NCBI GenBank assembly: GCA_963931865.1
Contig: OZ007515.1
Span: forward strand, 2,694,511-2,758,510
Direction: 5' to 3'
DNA length: 64,000 nt
Origin: Axinella damicornis
Lineage: Eukaryota; Porifera; Demospongiae; Axinellida; Axinellidae
The stretch's first letter is position 1. Each line of letters opens with the position of its first letter. The translations under genes and the position numbers were made by a program. The notes beneath the pieces are model-generated. The model saw only the letters and a program-made list of their open reading frames with translations. It had not been told where the DNA came from and did not search any database. This document shows positions 1 through 9,702 of the stretch, piece after piece.

Positions 1-33
1 GCTGAATCTTCCATTCGGCTATCCTCTTGCCCC

Positions 34-2538
34 ATGACTCAGCAATCAGATAAAACCTCATCTGCGTCAGATTTGATGCCAACTTTCCCTGATGATGACT
101 TCACTACAGTGCCATCACCCAGTCCACCTCCATATAGCCCTATACCCAACCATGACATTGTTCATGACAGTATTGATCTTGACACAGAATATACTGGCAA
201 GCAGTTACCACCACTATTATCATCTGTCCTCCCAAAGGGATATACCTATATTTTTCAAAGGTTAAACTACACACAGAATTCCAATAATCTGGCATTTTCA
301 GCCACCATTTTCATTAATACTGCATCAGAAGCAGGAGCGACTGAATGGATCAAAGATCTTGAAGCCTATACAGCAACAACATACCGTGTTACAAGAGGAA
401 ATCGTGTAAAAGGCTGTCGGATTTTGTATAAGAGTGACCGACACTGCCAACACAAACGCAAAAAGTCTTCCAAGTATAAACCAGAAAAGACCCAGTCATT
501 ACAGAGAGATAAGAAGACCGAGTGCCCAGCTCATTTCACGATAAAGGTGCACAACACAAAGGCCAGGCATTATATCACTCATCCATGTGAAGTAACGATT
601 ACATGGGATCATAACCACTCAACTCAATCTGCACATGCACTCAGTTTTAGACCAATTAATAGTGAAACTAAACAGAAGTTTTATAGCTACTTTGACTTAG
701 GTCACTCTCCCTCCTCTGCTATCCACCACCACAGCCTAAATCTAGCTATTGAACATGGCGGCAAAGAAAAAGAATTTGAAATTGCACATGCAGACCGTTC
801 CATAAACCCACTCCCAAACGACATCTACTATCTGTATAACAAATGGCGAGTAGACAAACTTGGCCCAGAGAATGGAGAGAAAATGTTTGAACAATTAGAA
901 ACACTTATAAAGGCCTACAATGAAGAACATGGAGAAGAAGGTGGAAGAGCATTCATACAAAGGTATGAAAAGCAATCTGTACAGACCACACCGGAAAAAA
1001 CAACATCTGACCAGCCTCTTGTGCTAGCAATATGTACTCCACTGATGGCTCGTGCTCACAGATTAGTGAGGCAGGCAGGGGAGCTAGTATACTGTGACTC
1101 AACTTCGAGTTTGGACCGGTACAATTGCCCCACGTTTGTGATGAGCACATGCACGTCAGCTGGAGGCATTCCCTTGGGTGTAGTAATAACTTCAGGTGAA
1201 AGCGAAGACGTCATTACAGAGGCAATGACATTCTTGAAAACTGTCTTACTCACCAATGCCTTTTATGGAAAAGGGGCTAATGGGCCAGAGATATGTATCA
1301 CTGATGATTCAGATGCGGAAAGGGCAGCTCTCAGAAATGTCTGGCCAGATACCACCTTTCTTCTATGCATTTTTCATCACTTGCAGAGCTGGTGGTCATG
1401 GTTGTGGGATGCTAAGCATGGCATAGCTAAGGAAGACCGCCAGCCAATTATGCTCCTGGTAAAAAGTATGCTGTACACACCTCATGAGCAAGACTTTCAC
1501 CAAAAGTATGTTTCTATTATGAAGAAGACTCCAAACAGCTACACAACACAATACCCTAACCTCCGTCATAGACTGGAGCAGATTTGGGAGCGTCGATCTG
1601 AGTGGGCTCTCTCCTACAGAGTAGACAAAATAATGAGGGGAAACCATACTAACAATTATGCGGAGGCAGGAATGAGAATCATCAAGGAAATAGTTTTTGG
1701 AAGAATAAAAGCATACAACCTAATACAGATGTTTGAGTTTGTCACTGTGATAATGGAAAAGTACTTTGTGAGTAGACTACTAGACATGGCACACAGCCGA
1801 TTCAGACCTGGAATTGCTATGCGCTACAAAGAACTCCATGATGTAGAAAAGCAAATAACAGGTACCAAAAAACTTCGAGATTCTACATACCTTGTAACAG
1901 TTGATGTAAAGAATATTGGTGAACTTGAATATTTTGTAGACATGGACATTGGAGTGTGCTCATGTTCCAGAGGTTATAGTGGTGCTGCTTGCAAACACCA
2001 AGCAGCTGTGGCAAAGGCATTTAACATTTGTTCAGTGAACCTAGCCCCGTACTACTCAAAAGAAGCAAGGAAGATGTTTGCAGATCTGGCAATGGGGGGG
2101 AAGTCTATGGCTACAGAGTTTTATGCAGACCTGCGAAGTCCAAGCCATGCAAACAGCAGTGAACCTGCAGATGCAGACAAACCTGAAGCAATTGATAGTG
2201 GAGGTGAAAACATCAGTTCAAGTCTTGGGACTACAGCAGAGGAAATGGACTATGATGGGGCTGATTCACTTACGGAGCAGATAGAAAACTTCCGTACCTC
2301 CATAAGGGAGATCGAAGAAGACCTAGTAGTGAGAGTGAGGGAGGCAGACCATAACTTCATCTCCGGTCTCTGTAAATTCATCACTACCTATAGAAAAATG
2401 CAGAAGTCATCGCATGCTCCAACTTCAACAATTGCCTATGCCTTACACACCTTTGGAAGGCCTGATAGTAAGTCACTTATAGGTAGAACCTACATTAGCA
2501 CCACATTTAAATATGCTTTTCATATTGTGATAGACTAG
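34..2538 (+). CDS. MULE-type transposase with FAR1-like and SWIM zinc fingers, 3' end displaced
   Basis: A long single-exon ORF (834 codons as it stands). The N-terminal third has a Cys/His cluster ending in CPAHF...HNH, as in FAR1/WRKY-GCM zinc fingers. The middle has a DDE-type core: an Asp in VYCDSTSSL, a second in CITDDSDAE, and the conserved CIFHHLQ. Near residue 650 is a SWIM finger (CSCSRG...CKH). This order is typical of Mutator/MULE transposases and of host genes derived from them. The frame is open from base 1, so the true start may lie upstream of the window. The last codons (VID and stop) belong to the LTR inserted at 2526; the original tail lies at 8063-8285. Whether this was an active transposon or a domesticated gene cannot be told, as no terminal repeats are visible in the window. 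Confidence 0.85.
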   Translation: MTQQSDKTSSASDLMPTFPDDDFTTVPSPSPPPYSPIPNHDIVHDSIDLDTEYTGKQLPPLLSSVLPKGYTYIFQRLNYTQNSNNLAFSATIFINTASEAGATEWIKDLEAYTATTYRVTRGNRVKGCRILYKSDRHCQHKRKKSSKYKPEKTQSLQRDKKTECPAHFTIKVHNTKARHYITHPCEVTITWDHNHSTQSAHALSFRPINSETKQKFYSYFDLGHSPSSAIHHHSLNLAIEHGGKEKEFEIAHADRSINPLPNDIYYLYNKWRVDKLGPENGEKMFEQLETLIKAYNEEHGEEGGRAFIQRYEKQSVQTTPEKTTSDQPLVLAICTPLMARAHRLVRQAGELVYCDSTSSLDRYNCPTFVMSTCTSAGGIPLGVVITSGESEDVITEAMTFLKTVLLTNAFYGKGANGPEICITDDSDAERAALRNVWPDTTFLLCIFHHLQSWWSWLWDAKHGIAKEDRQPIMLLVKSMLYTPHEQDFHQKYVSIMKKTPNSYTTQYPNLRHRLEQIWERRSEWALSYRVDKIMRGNHTNNYAEAGMRIIKEIVFGRIKAYNLIQMFEFVTVIMEKYFVSRLLDMAHSRFRPGIAMRYKELHDVEKQITGTKKLRDSTYLVTVDVKNIGELEYFVDMDIGVCSCSRGYSGAACKHQAAVAKAFNICSVNLAPYYSKEARKMFADLAMGGKSMATEFYADLRSPSHANSSEPADADKPEAIDSGGENISSSLGTTAEEMDYDGADSLTEQIENFRTSIREIEEDLVVRVREADHNFISGLCKFITTYRKMQKSSHAPTSTIAYALHTFGRPDSKSLIGRTYISTTFKYAFHIVID
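2521..2525. repeat. Target-site duplication CATAT (partner 8058-8062)
   Basis: CATAT stands directly before the left LTR and directly after the right LTR. A 5-bp duplication is usual for Ty3/gypsy integrases. Confidence 0.9.
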
Positions 2539-2991
2539 GCCGAGCTAGTGCGCTCAATTTGACAATAGATCGAAGTACTCCAAAGATTAATAACTGTTCA
2601 CTTGCCGAGAGGATAATAATGCACCAAACACACTCCACTTAAATACTTACAAAAACCAAAATGATCTAACAGTACAATCTTGCACAACATCCTCAACATA
2701 AGTAGGCAGGAAAACCATACAGAAAATATTAGATATTCAACTGAAAAGACATGATCTAGGTGATACATCAGGTGAGTACAAAAATGAAGGAAATTAAACT
2801 ACCGATCAACCATGTGAGCCCTAGCCTACTACAACACTGAAAGAACAGGAAAGGCCTAGCTAAATGGTACAAAAGAGGTGTTAACGAAAACATTCATGTC
2901 AGCACAAAAACCACTACATCCTGTGACCAAAATATCACCAAATAAGAGCATGCAAAGACAACCTATCCAATGAAATAACCAGTCCATTACA
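2526..2991 (-). repeat. 3' LTR of the Gmr1-like element
   Basis: 466 bp, read on + from TGTGATAG to CATTACA, so bounded by TG...CA. It is identical by eye to 7592-8057. Confidence 0.95.
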
Positions 2992-3008
2992 CCCCTCCCC
3001 CCTTCTCC
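2992..3008 (-). other. Polypurine tract for plus-strand priming
   Basis: Directly inside the 3' LTR the minus strand reads as a run of only A and G, ending GGGGGGAGGGG. This is the expected place and composition for the PPT of an LTR element. Confidence 0.85.
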
Positions 3009-3021
3009 AGCGGTAAACGAG

Positions 3022-6000
3022 TTAGTTTACCGTGGCTCTGGAAAGAGCATCAGCATTTGCATTCGCCTTCCCTGCACGATAAGTAACTTTAAACTGATAC
3101 GGCTGCAAGGCTAAACTCCACCGTGTAAGTCGAGCGTTGTTTTCCTTGAGACGGTCCAACCAAATGAGAGCACGGTGATCAGTTTGTATCGTGAATGGCC
3201 GCCCAAGTAAATACACCCGGAACGCTTGAGCCCCAAGCTTAATAGCTAGGCATTCCTTCTCCACAGTTGAATAGCGCTGTTCTCTTGGGAGAAATTTCCT
3301 GCTAAAGTAGCCCACTGGGTGGTCATTTCCATCAGCATCCTCCTGACTAAGAACGGCCCCAATTCCACGATCTGATGCGTCTGTTTGGAGTAGAAAGGGC
3401 TTATCAAAGTCAGGACTGTGTAGCACTGGTGCACTGCATAGTTGCGTCTTCAGATGTTGGAAGGCCTGTTCACAGTCATCACTCCACTGGATCTTTGTAG
3501 GCAATGACTTTCTAGTCAAATCGGTGAGTGGGGCAGCCATGGAAGCATAATTGGGTATGAACCTCCTATAATATCCAGCCAACCCAAGAAACACCCTCAC
3601 TTGCTTCTTTGTCTGCGGGGTCGGAAAAGATTCCATGGCCTCCATCTTCCGGGGATCCGGTCGTACCGTTCCATCCCCTACAACATGCCCTAGGTACACG
3701 CAACGATTGGCCCCAAACTGACACTTCTTTGGCTTAGCTGTGAGTCCTGCCTCTCGCAGTCTCTGGAAAACCACACGGAGATGAGCCAAATGCTCCTCCC
3801 ATGTTTCACTGTATACTATCAGGTCATCCAAGTAAGCCGCTGTGAACTCCAGACCACGAACAACACTATCCATCAACCTCTGGAAGGTTGCTGGAGCTCC
3901 TTGTAATCCAAAGGGCATGACGTTGAACTGGAACAGCCCATACGGTGTCGCAAATGCAGTCTTCGCACGAGCTTGCTGGGCCATGGGTACTTGCCAGTAT
4001 CCTCGTGTCAGATCCAAAGTCGAGATATACCCTGCCTTCCCCAAACGGTCGATCAAATCATCAATGCGGGGCATAGGGTATGCATCTGTTTCTGACACCT
4101 CATTGAGTCGTCGGTAGTCCACACAAAGTCTTAGGGAACCGTCCTTCTTTTTCACCAGGACGATCGGAGCACTCCACTCACTCGATGATGGCTCGATGAT
4201 TCCCTGCTTCAGCATCTCATCCAGTTCCTGTTTCACCGTATCACGATACGCGTGTGGCAATCGATATGGGGGTAATCGTACAGGACGAGCTCCACCAGTC
4301 TCGATCCTGTGCTCAGCTCTATCAGTCCTCCCTGGGGTGTTCCTCATGACATCCTGAAAGTCAGTGAGAAGCTGGTCCAGATCAGCACGCTGTTCCGCTG
4401 ACAACTGTTCTCCGACACTTGGCTTCTCGGGTTCCCCATCTGGCTGGCCATCCCAGACTGATATTCCCTCGTCTTCAATGTCTGCTACTTCCTCGGAATA
4501 CCCTACAACCTCTGGGGTATTGAACTTCCGCAACATGTTCACGTGGAAGATTCGTCGCCTCTTCCTGCGGTCATGCATCTCGATCTGATAATTGACCCGA
4601 CCTACTCGTTTCCGCACTTCATATGGCCCCTGCCAGCGAGCCAATAGTTTGTTTGCTGACGTGGGTAACAGCACCAACACTTGATCGCCCTCCTGAAACT
4701 CCCGGTGCCGAGCCTTCTGATCATACCAGTGCTTCTGTCGACCTTGTGCTTGCGTCATATTCTCCTTCACCAGGTCCACCATCATGCTCATCTTTTCTCT
4801 CATGGCAATGACATGAGACACCACACTCTCATCACTCCGTTCTCCCACACTCCATGCTTCCTTGAGAACATCCAGGGGTCCTCGGACGGATCTGCCGTAC
4901 AACAACTCGAAAGGAGAAAACCCCGTGGATGCTTGAGGGACTTCACGGTACGCAAAGAGTAGATATGGAATGACCTTATCCCAGTCCTTTCCCTCTTCCA
5001 CGGCTGTCTTCCGGAGCATTGACTTGAGAGTCTTGTTAAAGCGCTCTACAAGTCCGTCGGTCTGGGGGTGATATGGAGTTGTCCGGATCGGATGTACATG
5101 CAGCAAACGATAGATCTCCTTGAGAAGTTGTGAGGTGAAGTTGGAGCCCTGATCCGTGAGAATCTCCTTGGGCACCCCAACCCGAGAGAACAGTACCACC
5201 AGCTCCTCTGCAACATGTTCGGCGTCTATGGATCTGAGAGGCACGGCTTCTGGGTATCTGGTGGCGTAGTCACACACCACTAGTATGTAGCGCTTCCCCG
5301 AACGACTCCTGGGCAGTGGTCCCACAATGTCCATCGCAATCCTCTGAAATGGTTCCTCCATTATAGGCAGTGGTATGAGCGGTGCACGTTGGGTCTTGCA
5401 ATATGCCGTTTTCTGGCAATCTTCGCAGGTTCGACAGAGCTCCGCCACATCCCTGTATAGCGTCGGCCAGTAGAACCTCTGCAAGATCCGGTGAGCGGTC
5501 TTGTCCTTGCCAAGGTGACCTGCAAGGGGGATAGTGTGTGCGATGTGGAGAACTGTTCTGCGGCACTCCTGTGGTAGCACCAGTTGTTCCACTGCCATCT
5601 CCTCGGTGTTGTGGCCTGGTGGCGTCCACCGCCTATAGATCAAATCATCCCGCTTGAAGAAACCACCTCCTGCTGTACTGGGTGTCCCCTCAGCTGCCTC
5701 TCTCACTGCAACCAGTGTCTTGTCTGCTCTCTGCATCTCGGCCAACTCCTCACTCGTCAACTCCAGTGTATGCCGGCCCAACTGTCCATCCTCTGCAACT
5801 GCCTCTGGCCCCTGGGCATGCTGTCTCCTTTCAACACGCTTCTGTGTCCTTGTCAGCTTCCGTTTTTCCCTACTCGCAACAAAAATGTCATCATCAAAGT
5901 CATATATGGCCAGACCCTCACTCTGATCCTGGCTGGGTGTCTGCACCTCTCCGGATACCTCTGTAGGCATGGGCTCTTGCCCAGCATCTTCTCCATCCGA

Positions 6001-7518
6001 GTCCACCTCCACCACTGGCTTCGCCTGTCCTCCTGACTCCAATTCCTTCCGGTGTTGGGTAGCTTCCACTATCTCCTGCTTCTTGGCTTGGGCCCGGGTC
6101 ATGACCACCAACGCCTCGTCCTTCTGCTGTGGCCCCTTCAGAGTTTCACTCCCCAACAGCTCACTCAGCTCTGCAACATCTGTCCCCAACAGGACTGACA
6201 TGGGTAGGGTGTCCGATACTGCCGCTTCTACTTGGATCCTCCGTCCACTGACTTCCATCTGCACCTCTGCCAGGGGGTATAGCACAGTGTCCCCATGTGC
6301 ACAACGTATTGTCACCACGTCTCCTTCCCGCATTTTCTTGTCCGGCACCAAGTCCTTCCGTACGAGAGTCCGGGAACACCCTGTGTCCAGCAATATGTCA
6401 CCAACATACCGCCCCTCAACAACTCCATGTCTGCGCACTCCCTGCTCCTGTGGGCGCCTTCCCTGGGCTCCGCAAAATAGCGCATTGCTCGGGCATCTTG
6501 TCGAGACATGCCCCTTTTGTCCACAGTTAAAACATGTCACCTCATACCTAGGCCTCTCCTGCCTTGGTTGGTCCCCCCTAGAATTCGCCGTTCCTGCAAC
6601 CGGCCTGGTTCCCCGGCTCCTGCATTCCCAAGCCAAGTGTCCAGGTTTTCCACAGTGGTGGCACCGCCTGGGGCCCATGGAAGCCATCTGCTTCTCTCCT
6701 CCTTTGGCCATTGGCAACTGTACATGAGGCTTTTTGTCCTCTCGAATCTGCCTCCTCGCTTGCACATAGTCATCAGCAAGTTGGCTCGCCTCCTCGCTAC
6801 TCTTGGGTTTCCTCTCTCGTACCCATACCCGCACGTCCGGTGCTAGCGTGTTCAGAAGCTGCTCCGTCACCATCAGATCCACCACTTGTTCCACACTATC
6901 ACAGCCTTTCACCCACTTCCGTGCCAAATCCTGCAACTTTGCCAGCAACTCTCGGTGGCTCTCCTCTCCACTCTTTGCAACGCCTCGAAACCGTTGTCGA
7001 TATGTCTCTTCATTAATGTTGTACCGCTTCAGGATAGCGGTTTTGACCTTGTCGTAGTCGCCGGCATCTTCCACCGACATCGCCGCATACGCTTGCTGTG
7101 CCTTGCCCGTCAACTGTGGCGCAAGCTTGAACGCCCAGCGTGCACGATCCACTTCGTACACTGCCATCATCCTTTCAAAAGTTGTGAGATAAGCCTCCAC
7201 ATCGTCCGCCTCGGACAACTTCGACAGTTTCACCCTGTCGTTCTCACCACTGGCTCTCGCCGGAGCCTCCTCCCGCCGTCGTGAGCCTTCCACCATCTCA
7301 CGCAGCAACTGCATTTGCTGTTGGACTTCCTCCTCTCGCCGACGCCGCTCGTGCGTGAGCTCCTCCTCTCGCCGTCGCCGCTCCTCGGCGAGCTCCTCCT
7401 CCCTTCGCTTGCGGTCCTCCAAAAACAGCCGCATCATCTCAGCCACTCCTACCCCTCCGGTAGTTTCTTCTTGTGCCATTTCTTCCTTCCTGTACTTCCT
7501 CCCTGATCTCGTTGTCAT
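3022..7518 (-). CDS. Gag-Pol polyprotein, order Gag-PR-INT-RT-RH
   Basis: One 1498-aa ORF. A Gag region with a charged coiled coil is followed by two CCHC zinc knuckles near residues 284 and 326 (CHHCGKPGHLAWEC, CFNCGQKGHVSTRC). An aspartic protease motif (LLDTG) lies near 376. The integrase comes next: an HHCC zinc module around 660-705, the catalytic D (DIVGPL) near 729, D (TDQGSNF) near 789 and E (VERFNK) near 824, then a GPY-type module near 966. Reverse transcriptase follows, with CVDYRRLN near 1134 and YLDD near 1231, and RNase H (TDASDRG, TVEKECLA, TDHRAL) closes the protein. Integrase before reverse transcriptase is the Ty1/copia order, yet the RT and the GPY module are of gypsy type; this combination defines the Gmr1 group. 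Gag and Pol are in one frame with no shift or stop between them. Confidence 0.95.
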   Translation of the reverse strand: MTTRSGRKYRKEEMAQEETTGGVGVAEMMRLFLEDRKRREEELAEERRRREEELTHERRRREEEVQQQMQLLREMVEGSRRREEAPARASGENDRVKLSKLSEADDVEAYLTTFERMMAVYEVDRARWAFKLAPQLTGKAQQAYAAMSVEDAGDYDKVKTAILKRYNINEETYRQRFRGVAKSGEESHRELLAKLQDLARKWVKGCDSVEQVVDLMVTEQLLNTLAPDVRVWVRERKPKSSEEASQLADDYVQARRQIREDKKPHVQLPMAKGGEKQMASMGPRRCHHCGKPGHLAWECRSRGTRPVAGTANSRGDQPRQERPRYEVTCFNCGQKGHVSTRCPSNALFCGAQGRRPQEQGVRRHGVVEGRYVGDILLDTGCSRTLVRKDLVPDKKMREGDVVTIRCAHGDTVLYPLAEVQMEVSGRRIQVEAAVSDTLPMSVLLGTDVAELSELLGSETLKGPQQKDEALVVMTRAQAKKQEIVEATQHRKELESGGQAKPVVEVDSDGEDAGQEPMPTEVSGEVQTPSQDQSEGLAIYDFDDDIFVASREKRKLTRTQKRVERRQHAQGPEAVAEDGQLGRHTLELTSEELAEMQRADKTLVAVREAAEGTPSTAGGGFFKRDDLIYRRWTPPGHNTEEMAVEQLVLPQECRRTVLHIAHTIPLAGHLGKDKTAHRILQRFYWPTLYRDVAELCRTCEDCQKTAYCKTQRAPLIPLPIMEEPFQRIAMDIVGPLPRSRSGKRYILVVCDYATRYPEAVPLRSIDAEHVAEELVVLFSRVGVPKEILTDQGSNFTSQLLKEIYRLLHVHPIRTTPYHPQTDGLVERFNKTLKSMLRKTAVEEGKDWDKVIPYLLFAYREVPQASTGFSPFELLYGRSVRGPLDVLKEAWSVGERSDESVVSHVIAMREKMSMMVDLVKENMTQAQGRQKHWYDQKARHREFQEGDQVLVLLPTSANKLLARWQGPYEVRKRVGRVNYQIEMHDRRKRRRIFHVNMLRKFNTPEVVGYSEEVADIEDEGISVWDGQPDGEPEKPSVGEQLSAEQRADLDQLLTDFQDVMRNTPGRTDRAEHRIETGGARPVRLPPYRLPHAYRDTVKQELDEMLKQGIIEPSSSEWSAPIVLVKKKDGSLRLCVDYRRLNEVSETDAYPMPRIDDLIDRLGKAGYISTLDLTRGYWQVPMAQQARAKTAFATPYGLFQFNVMPFGLQGAPATFQRLMDSVVRGLEFTAAYLDDLIVYSETWEEHLAHLRVVFQRLREAGLTAKPKKCQFGANRCVYLGHVVGDGTVRPDPRKMEAMESFPTPQTKKQVRVFLGLAGYYRRFIPNYASMAAPLTDLTRKSLPTKIQWSDDCEQAFQHLKTQLCSAPVLHSPDFDKPFLLQTDASDRGIGAVLSQEDADGNDHPVGYFSRKFLPREQRYSTVEKECLAIKLGAQAFRVYLLGRPFTIQTDHRALIWLDRLKENNARLTRWSLALQPYQFKVTYRAGKANANADALSRATVN

Positions 7519-7571
7519 TCACAATCTCCGCCTCTCCAATCGTGGGTCCCGCCAAACTCCTGTGACGACGT

Positions 7572-7589
7572 ATCCCACCGCTGCCACCA
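7572..7589 (-). other. Primer binding site, probably tRNA-Leu
   Basis: Two bases inside the 5' LTR the minus strand reads TGGTGGCAGCGGTGGGAT. This is complementary to a tRNA 3' end of the type ATCCCACCGCTGCCACCA, which from memory is the acceptor end of animal tRNA-Leu (AAG/TAG). The tRNA identity is recalled, not searched. Confidence 0.75.
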
Positions 7590-7591
7590 AA

Positions 7592-8057
7592 TGTGATAGA
7601 CTAGGCCGAGCTAGTGCGCTCAATTTGACAATAGATCGAAGTACTCCAAAGATTAATAACTGTTCACTTGCCGAGAGGATAATAATGCACCAAACACACT
7701 CCACTTAAATACTTACAAAAACCAAAATGATCTAACAGTACAATCTTGCACAACATCCTCAACATAAGTAGGCAGGAAAACCATACAGAAAATATTAGAT
7801 ATTCAACTGAAAAGACATGATCTAGGTGATACATCAGGTGAGTACAAAAATGAAGGAAATTAAACTACCGATCAACCATGTGAGCCCTAGCCTACTACAA
7901 CACTGAAAGAACAGGAAAGGCCTAGCTAAATGGTACAAAAGAGGTGTTAACGAAAACATTCATGTCAGCACAAAAACCACTACATCCTGTGACCAAAATA
8001 TCACCAAATAAGAGCATGCAAAGACAACCTATCCAATGAAATAACCAGTCCATTACA
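7592..8057 (-). repeat. 5' LTR of the Gmr1-like element
   Basis: 466 bp, TGTGATAG to CATTACA on +. It is the upstream LTR for the minus-strand element and is followed on + by the second CATAT target copy at 8058-8062. Confidence 0.95.
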
Positions 8058-8062
8058 CATAT

Positions 8063-8285
8063 TTTGATAGGATTTGTGCGGTCTCAAGGAAGAAAAGGCC
8101 GATACATAAAGACCAATGCTGGAGGAATAAAAAGAAGACGTGCAGGAATACCAAAAGGGTCAAAAATGGCCCCTCAGGGCCGACCTACAAAAAGAAAGAT
8201 TGGAGCACAAGAGCTGCCACTTCCTGTGAAGAGGCCCAAAAAACCTCATAGCCTCTCCAACATCATTAATAATTGTAGACGTTAG
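8063..8285 (+). pseudogene. Displaced C-terminal tail of the MULE transposase
   Basis: If the 5,532-bp retrotransposon and one CATAT copy are removed, the frame ending at 2525 continues directly into this segment and runs 74 further codons to TAG at 8283-8285. The tail is rich in Lys/Arg (RRRAGIPKGSK, PTKRK), like the basic, nuclear-localisation-type tails of such proteins. The in-frame ATG at 8064 is only an internal Met. The perfect frame continuity shows that the ORF was intact when the LTR element arrived. Confidence 0.85.
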
Positions 8286-9082
8286 TACATTAACATTCAT
8301 TGGCCTAGGAATTACCTTACGGCTCTGCCAGAGTTCTGTTGTACCGCTCTGCCAGTGCTTTGTTTGTCTGTTGCACGCCGTCTCGGTGTTGTGTGTTTAC
8401 ATCTCGATGCAGTCTCAGAGTGGAAAGGGTTAATGTCGGTTGCGTGTCACGGAGTTTCACGGATTTCCGTATAAACTGCGCCCAAAACCAAAAATCGCGT
8501 TGTTCAGCCATATCTAGATCTGGCCTCATTCCAAGCCAGAAGCTCGGAACTGGGACACCGAAATTAAGTGGGCGTAACTTCCTGTACGCATGCGCCTAAC
8601 GTACAAGAGAGTGGCTATCACTGTACACTGAAATCAACGGTTTGACACCCAGAAGAAATGTAACTCTTGTATAGTACGTAGGTCATGTGGACTGCTCGGT
8701 GCATACTCTGTTCCGCAAAACACAAGATACAGATTAACTGATTCTGCTAGTGATGAGGGTCAAAGGTCCGGTAATCCTGTATACAGCCTTACCAGAGTCA
8801 ATAAAATTAACTGCTCGATCTACTAGGTCATTCTTGTGTAGGTGAATAATACGTGGGCCTCTCTCAATATAGTCTTTTACCTACAATATGCCTAGCCTAA
8901 TTACCAAGGTCCTGAATGTCAGAATGGACAACAAAGATTATACCATGCAGTACCTGTAATCTTCTTTGATAACGACACATATGCAGCACAATGGTACAGT
9001 GAGGTACAGTGTATGCAGGCAAGTGTATATAGAGTATATGCAGCAGATGGATACAACAGTACTCTGAGGGATATAATATACT
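8286..9082. other. Convergent intergenic segment, no gene seen
   Basis: This lies between the end of the MULE tail (+) and the FA2H stop codon (-). I see no coding region with splice support, no clear terminal repeats and no RNA gene. Confidence 0.6.
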
Positions 9083-9655
9083 TTAAGTCATTTTATTATC
9101 AAGTTCAACACTTTCCTTGCTGTTTAGGTTGAGAAGAGTGCCAAATGGAATGTCCCAGAGCTTGGAGGAAATCCCGAATCCTGAGAAGGGAAACATCACC
9201 ACATCGTCAACACACCATCATCACATCTTGGTAGATGATAAACCACAAGCAGTAAATGTGGGCTCAGAACTGCCCAGGAGCCATCGGTATTGGGTTTGGG
9301 AGAACTATGCACCTCTCAAATCACTTCCAAGCATGCAAGGTACTATATCTTCCATAAACCTAAGCTTTAAACTGAGAATGGAAGTGAGCAGCAAAAAACG
9401 ATTCTACAGAGCATCTGCAGATGGCTGCATGCAGTGGTCCCTCAAGAACATTCTCTTATTCCAAAAGACAAACAAACATGAATGGCAGCTGCCAGACTTG
9501 AAAGAAGCTAACATCGAAAGAGCAGCTGAAAGATGCGAGTCCCTCCAGGGGACAGCTTGGCTTGGTTTGTTTCTTGCAATTTAACAAGTTAGGCACACAG
9601 GCCTGAAGGAAAGTTGCTTGTCCATGCACAGCAGAGAGGGAAGGAAAACACACAA

Positions 9656-9702
<47 letters not shown>

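Larger units (their letters stand above)
2526..8057 (-). mobile_element. Intact Ty3/gypsy-class LTR retrotransposon, Gmr1-like
   Basis: A complete element in minus orientation: 5' LTR 7592-8057, primer binding site 7572-7589, one gag-pol ORF 3022-7518, polypurine tract 2992-3008, 3' LTR 2526-2991. The flanks CATAT (2521-2525 and 8058-8062) are a 5-bp target duplication. The two 466-bp LTRs appear identical by eye and the ORF is uninterrupted, so the insertion is recent and the element may be able to move. It sits inside the 3' end of the MULE transposase ORF. Confidence 0.95.

Noticed and set aside
5584..7284. Many + strand ORFs opposite the gag-pol gene
   Set aside because: These are shadows of the intact minus-strand polyprotein; none has a known motif.
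3022..7518. Integrase-before-RT order as an assembly error or internal rearrangement
   Set aside because: The frame is continuous with all motifs intact, and LTRs, PBS, PPT and target duplication are exact; this order is known in one natural group.
9117..9584. A 155-codon ORF on the + strand
   Set aside because: Its antisense carries the last FA2H exon (9083-9180) with an exact splice site and family-conserved residues; the + frame has no recognisable motif.
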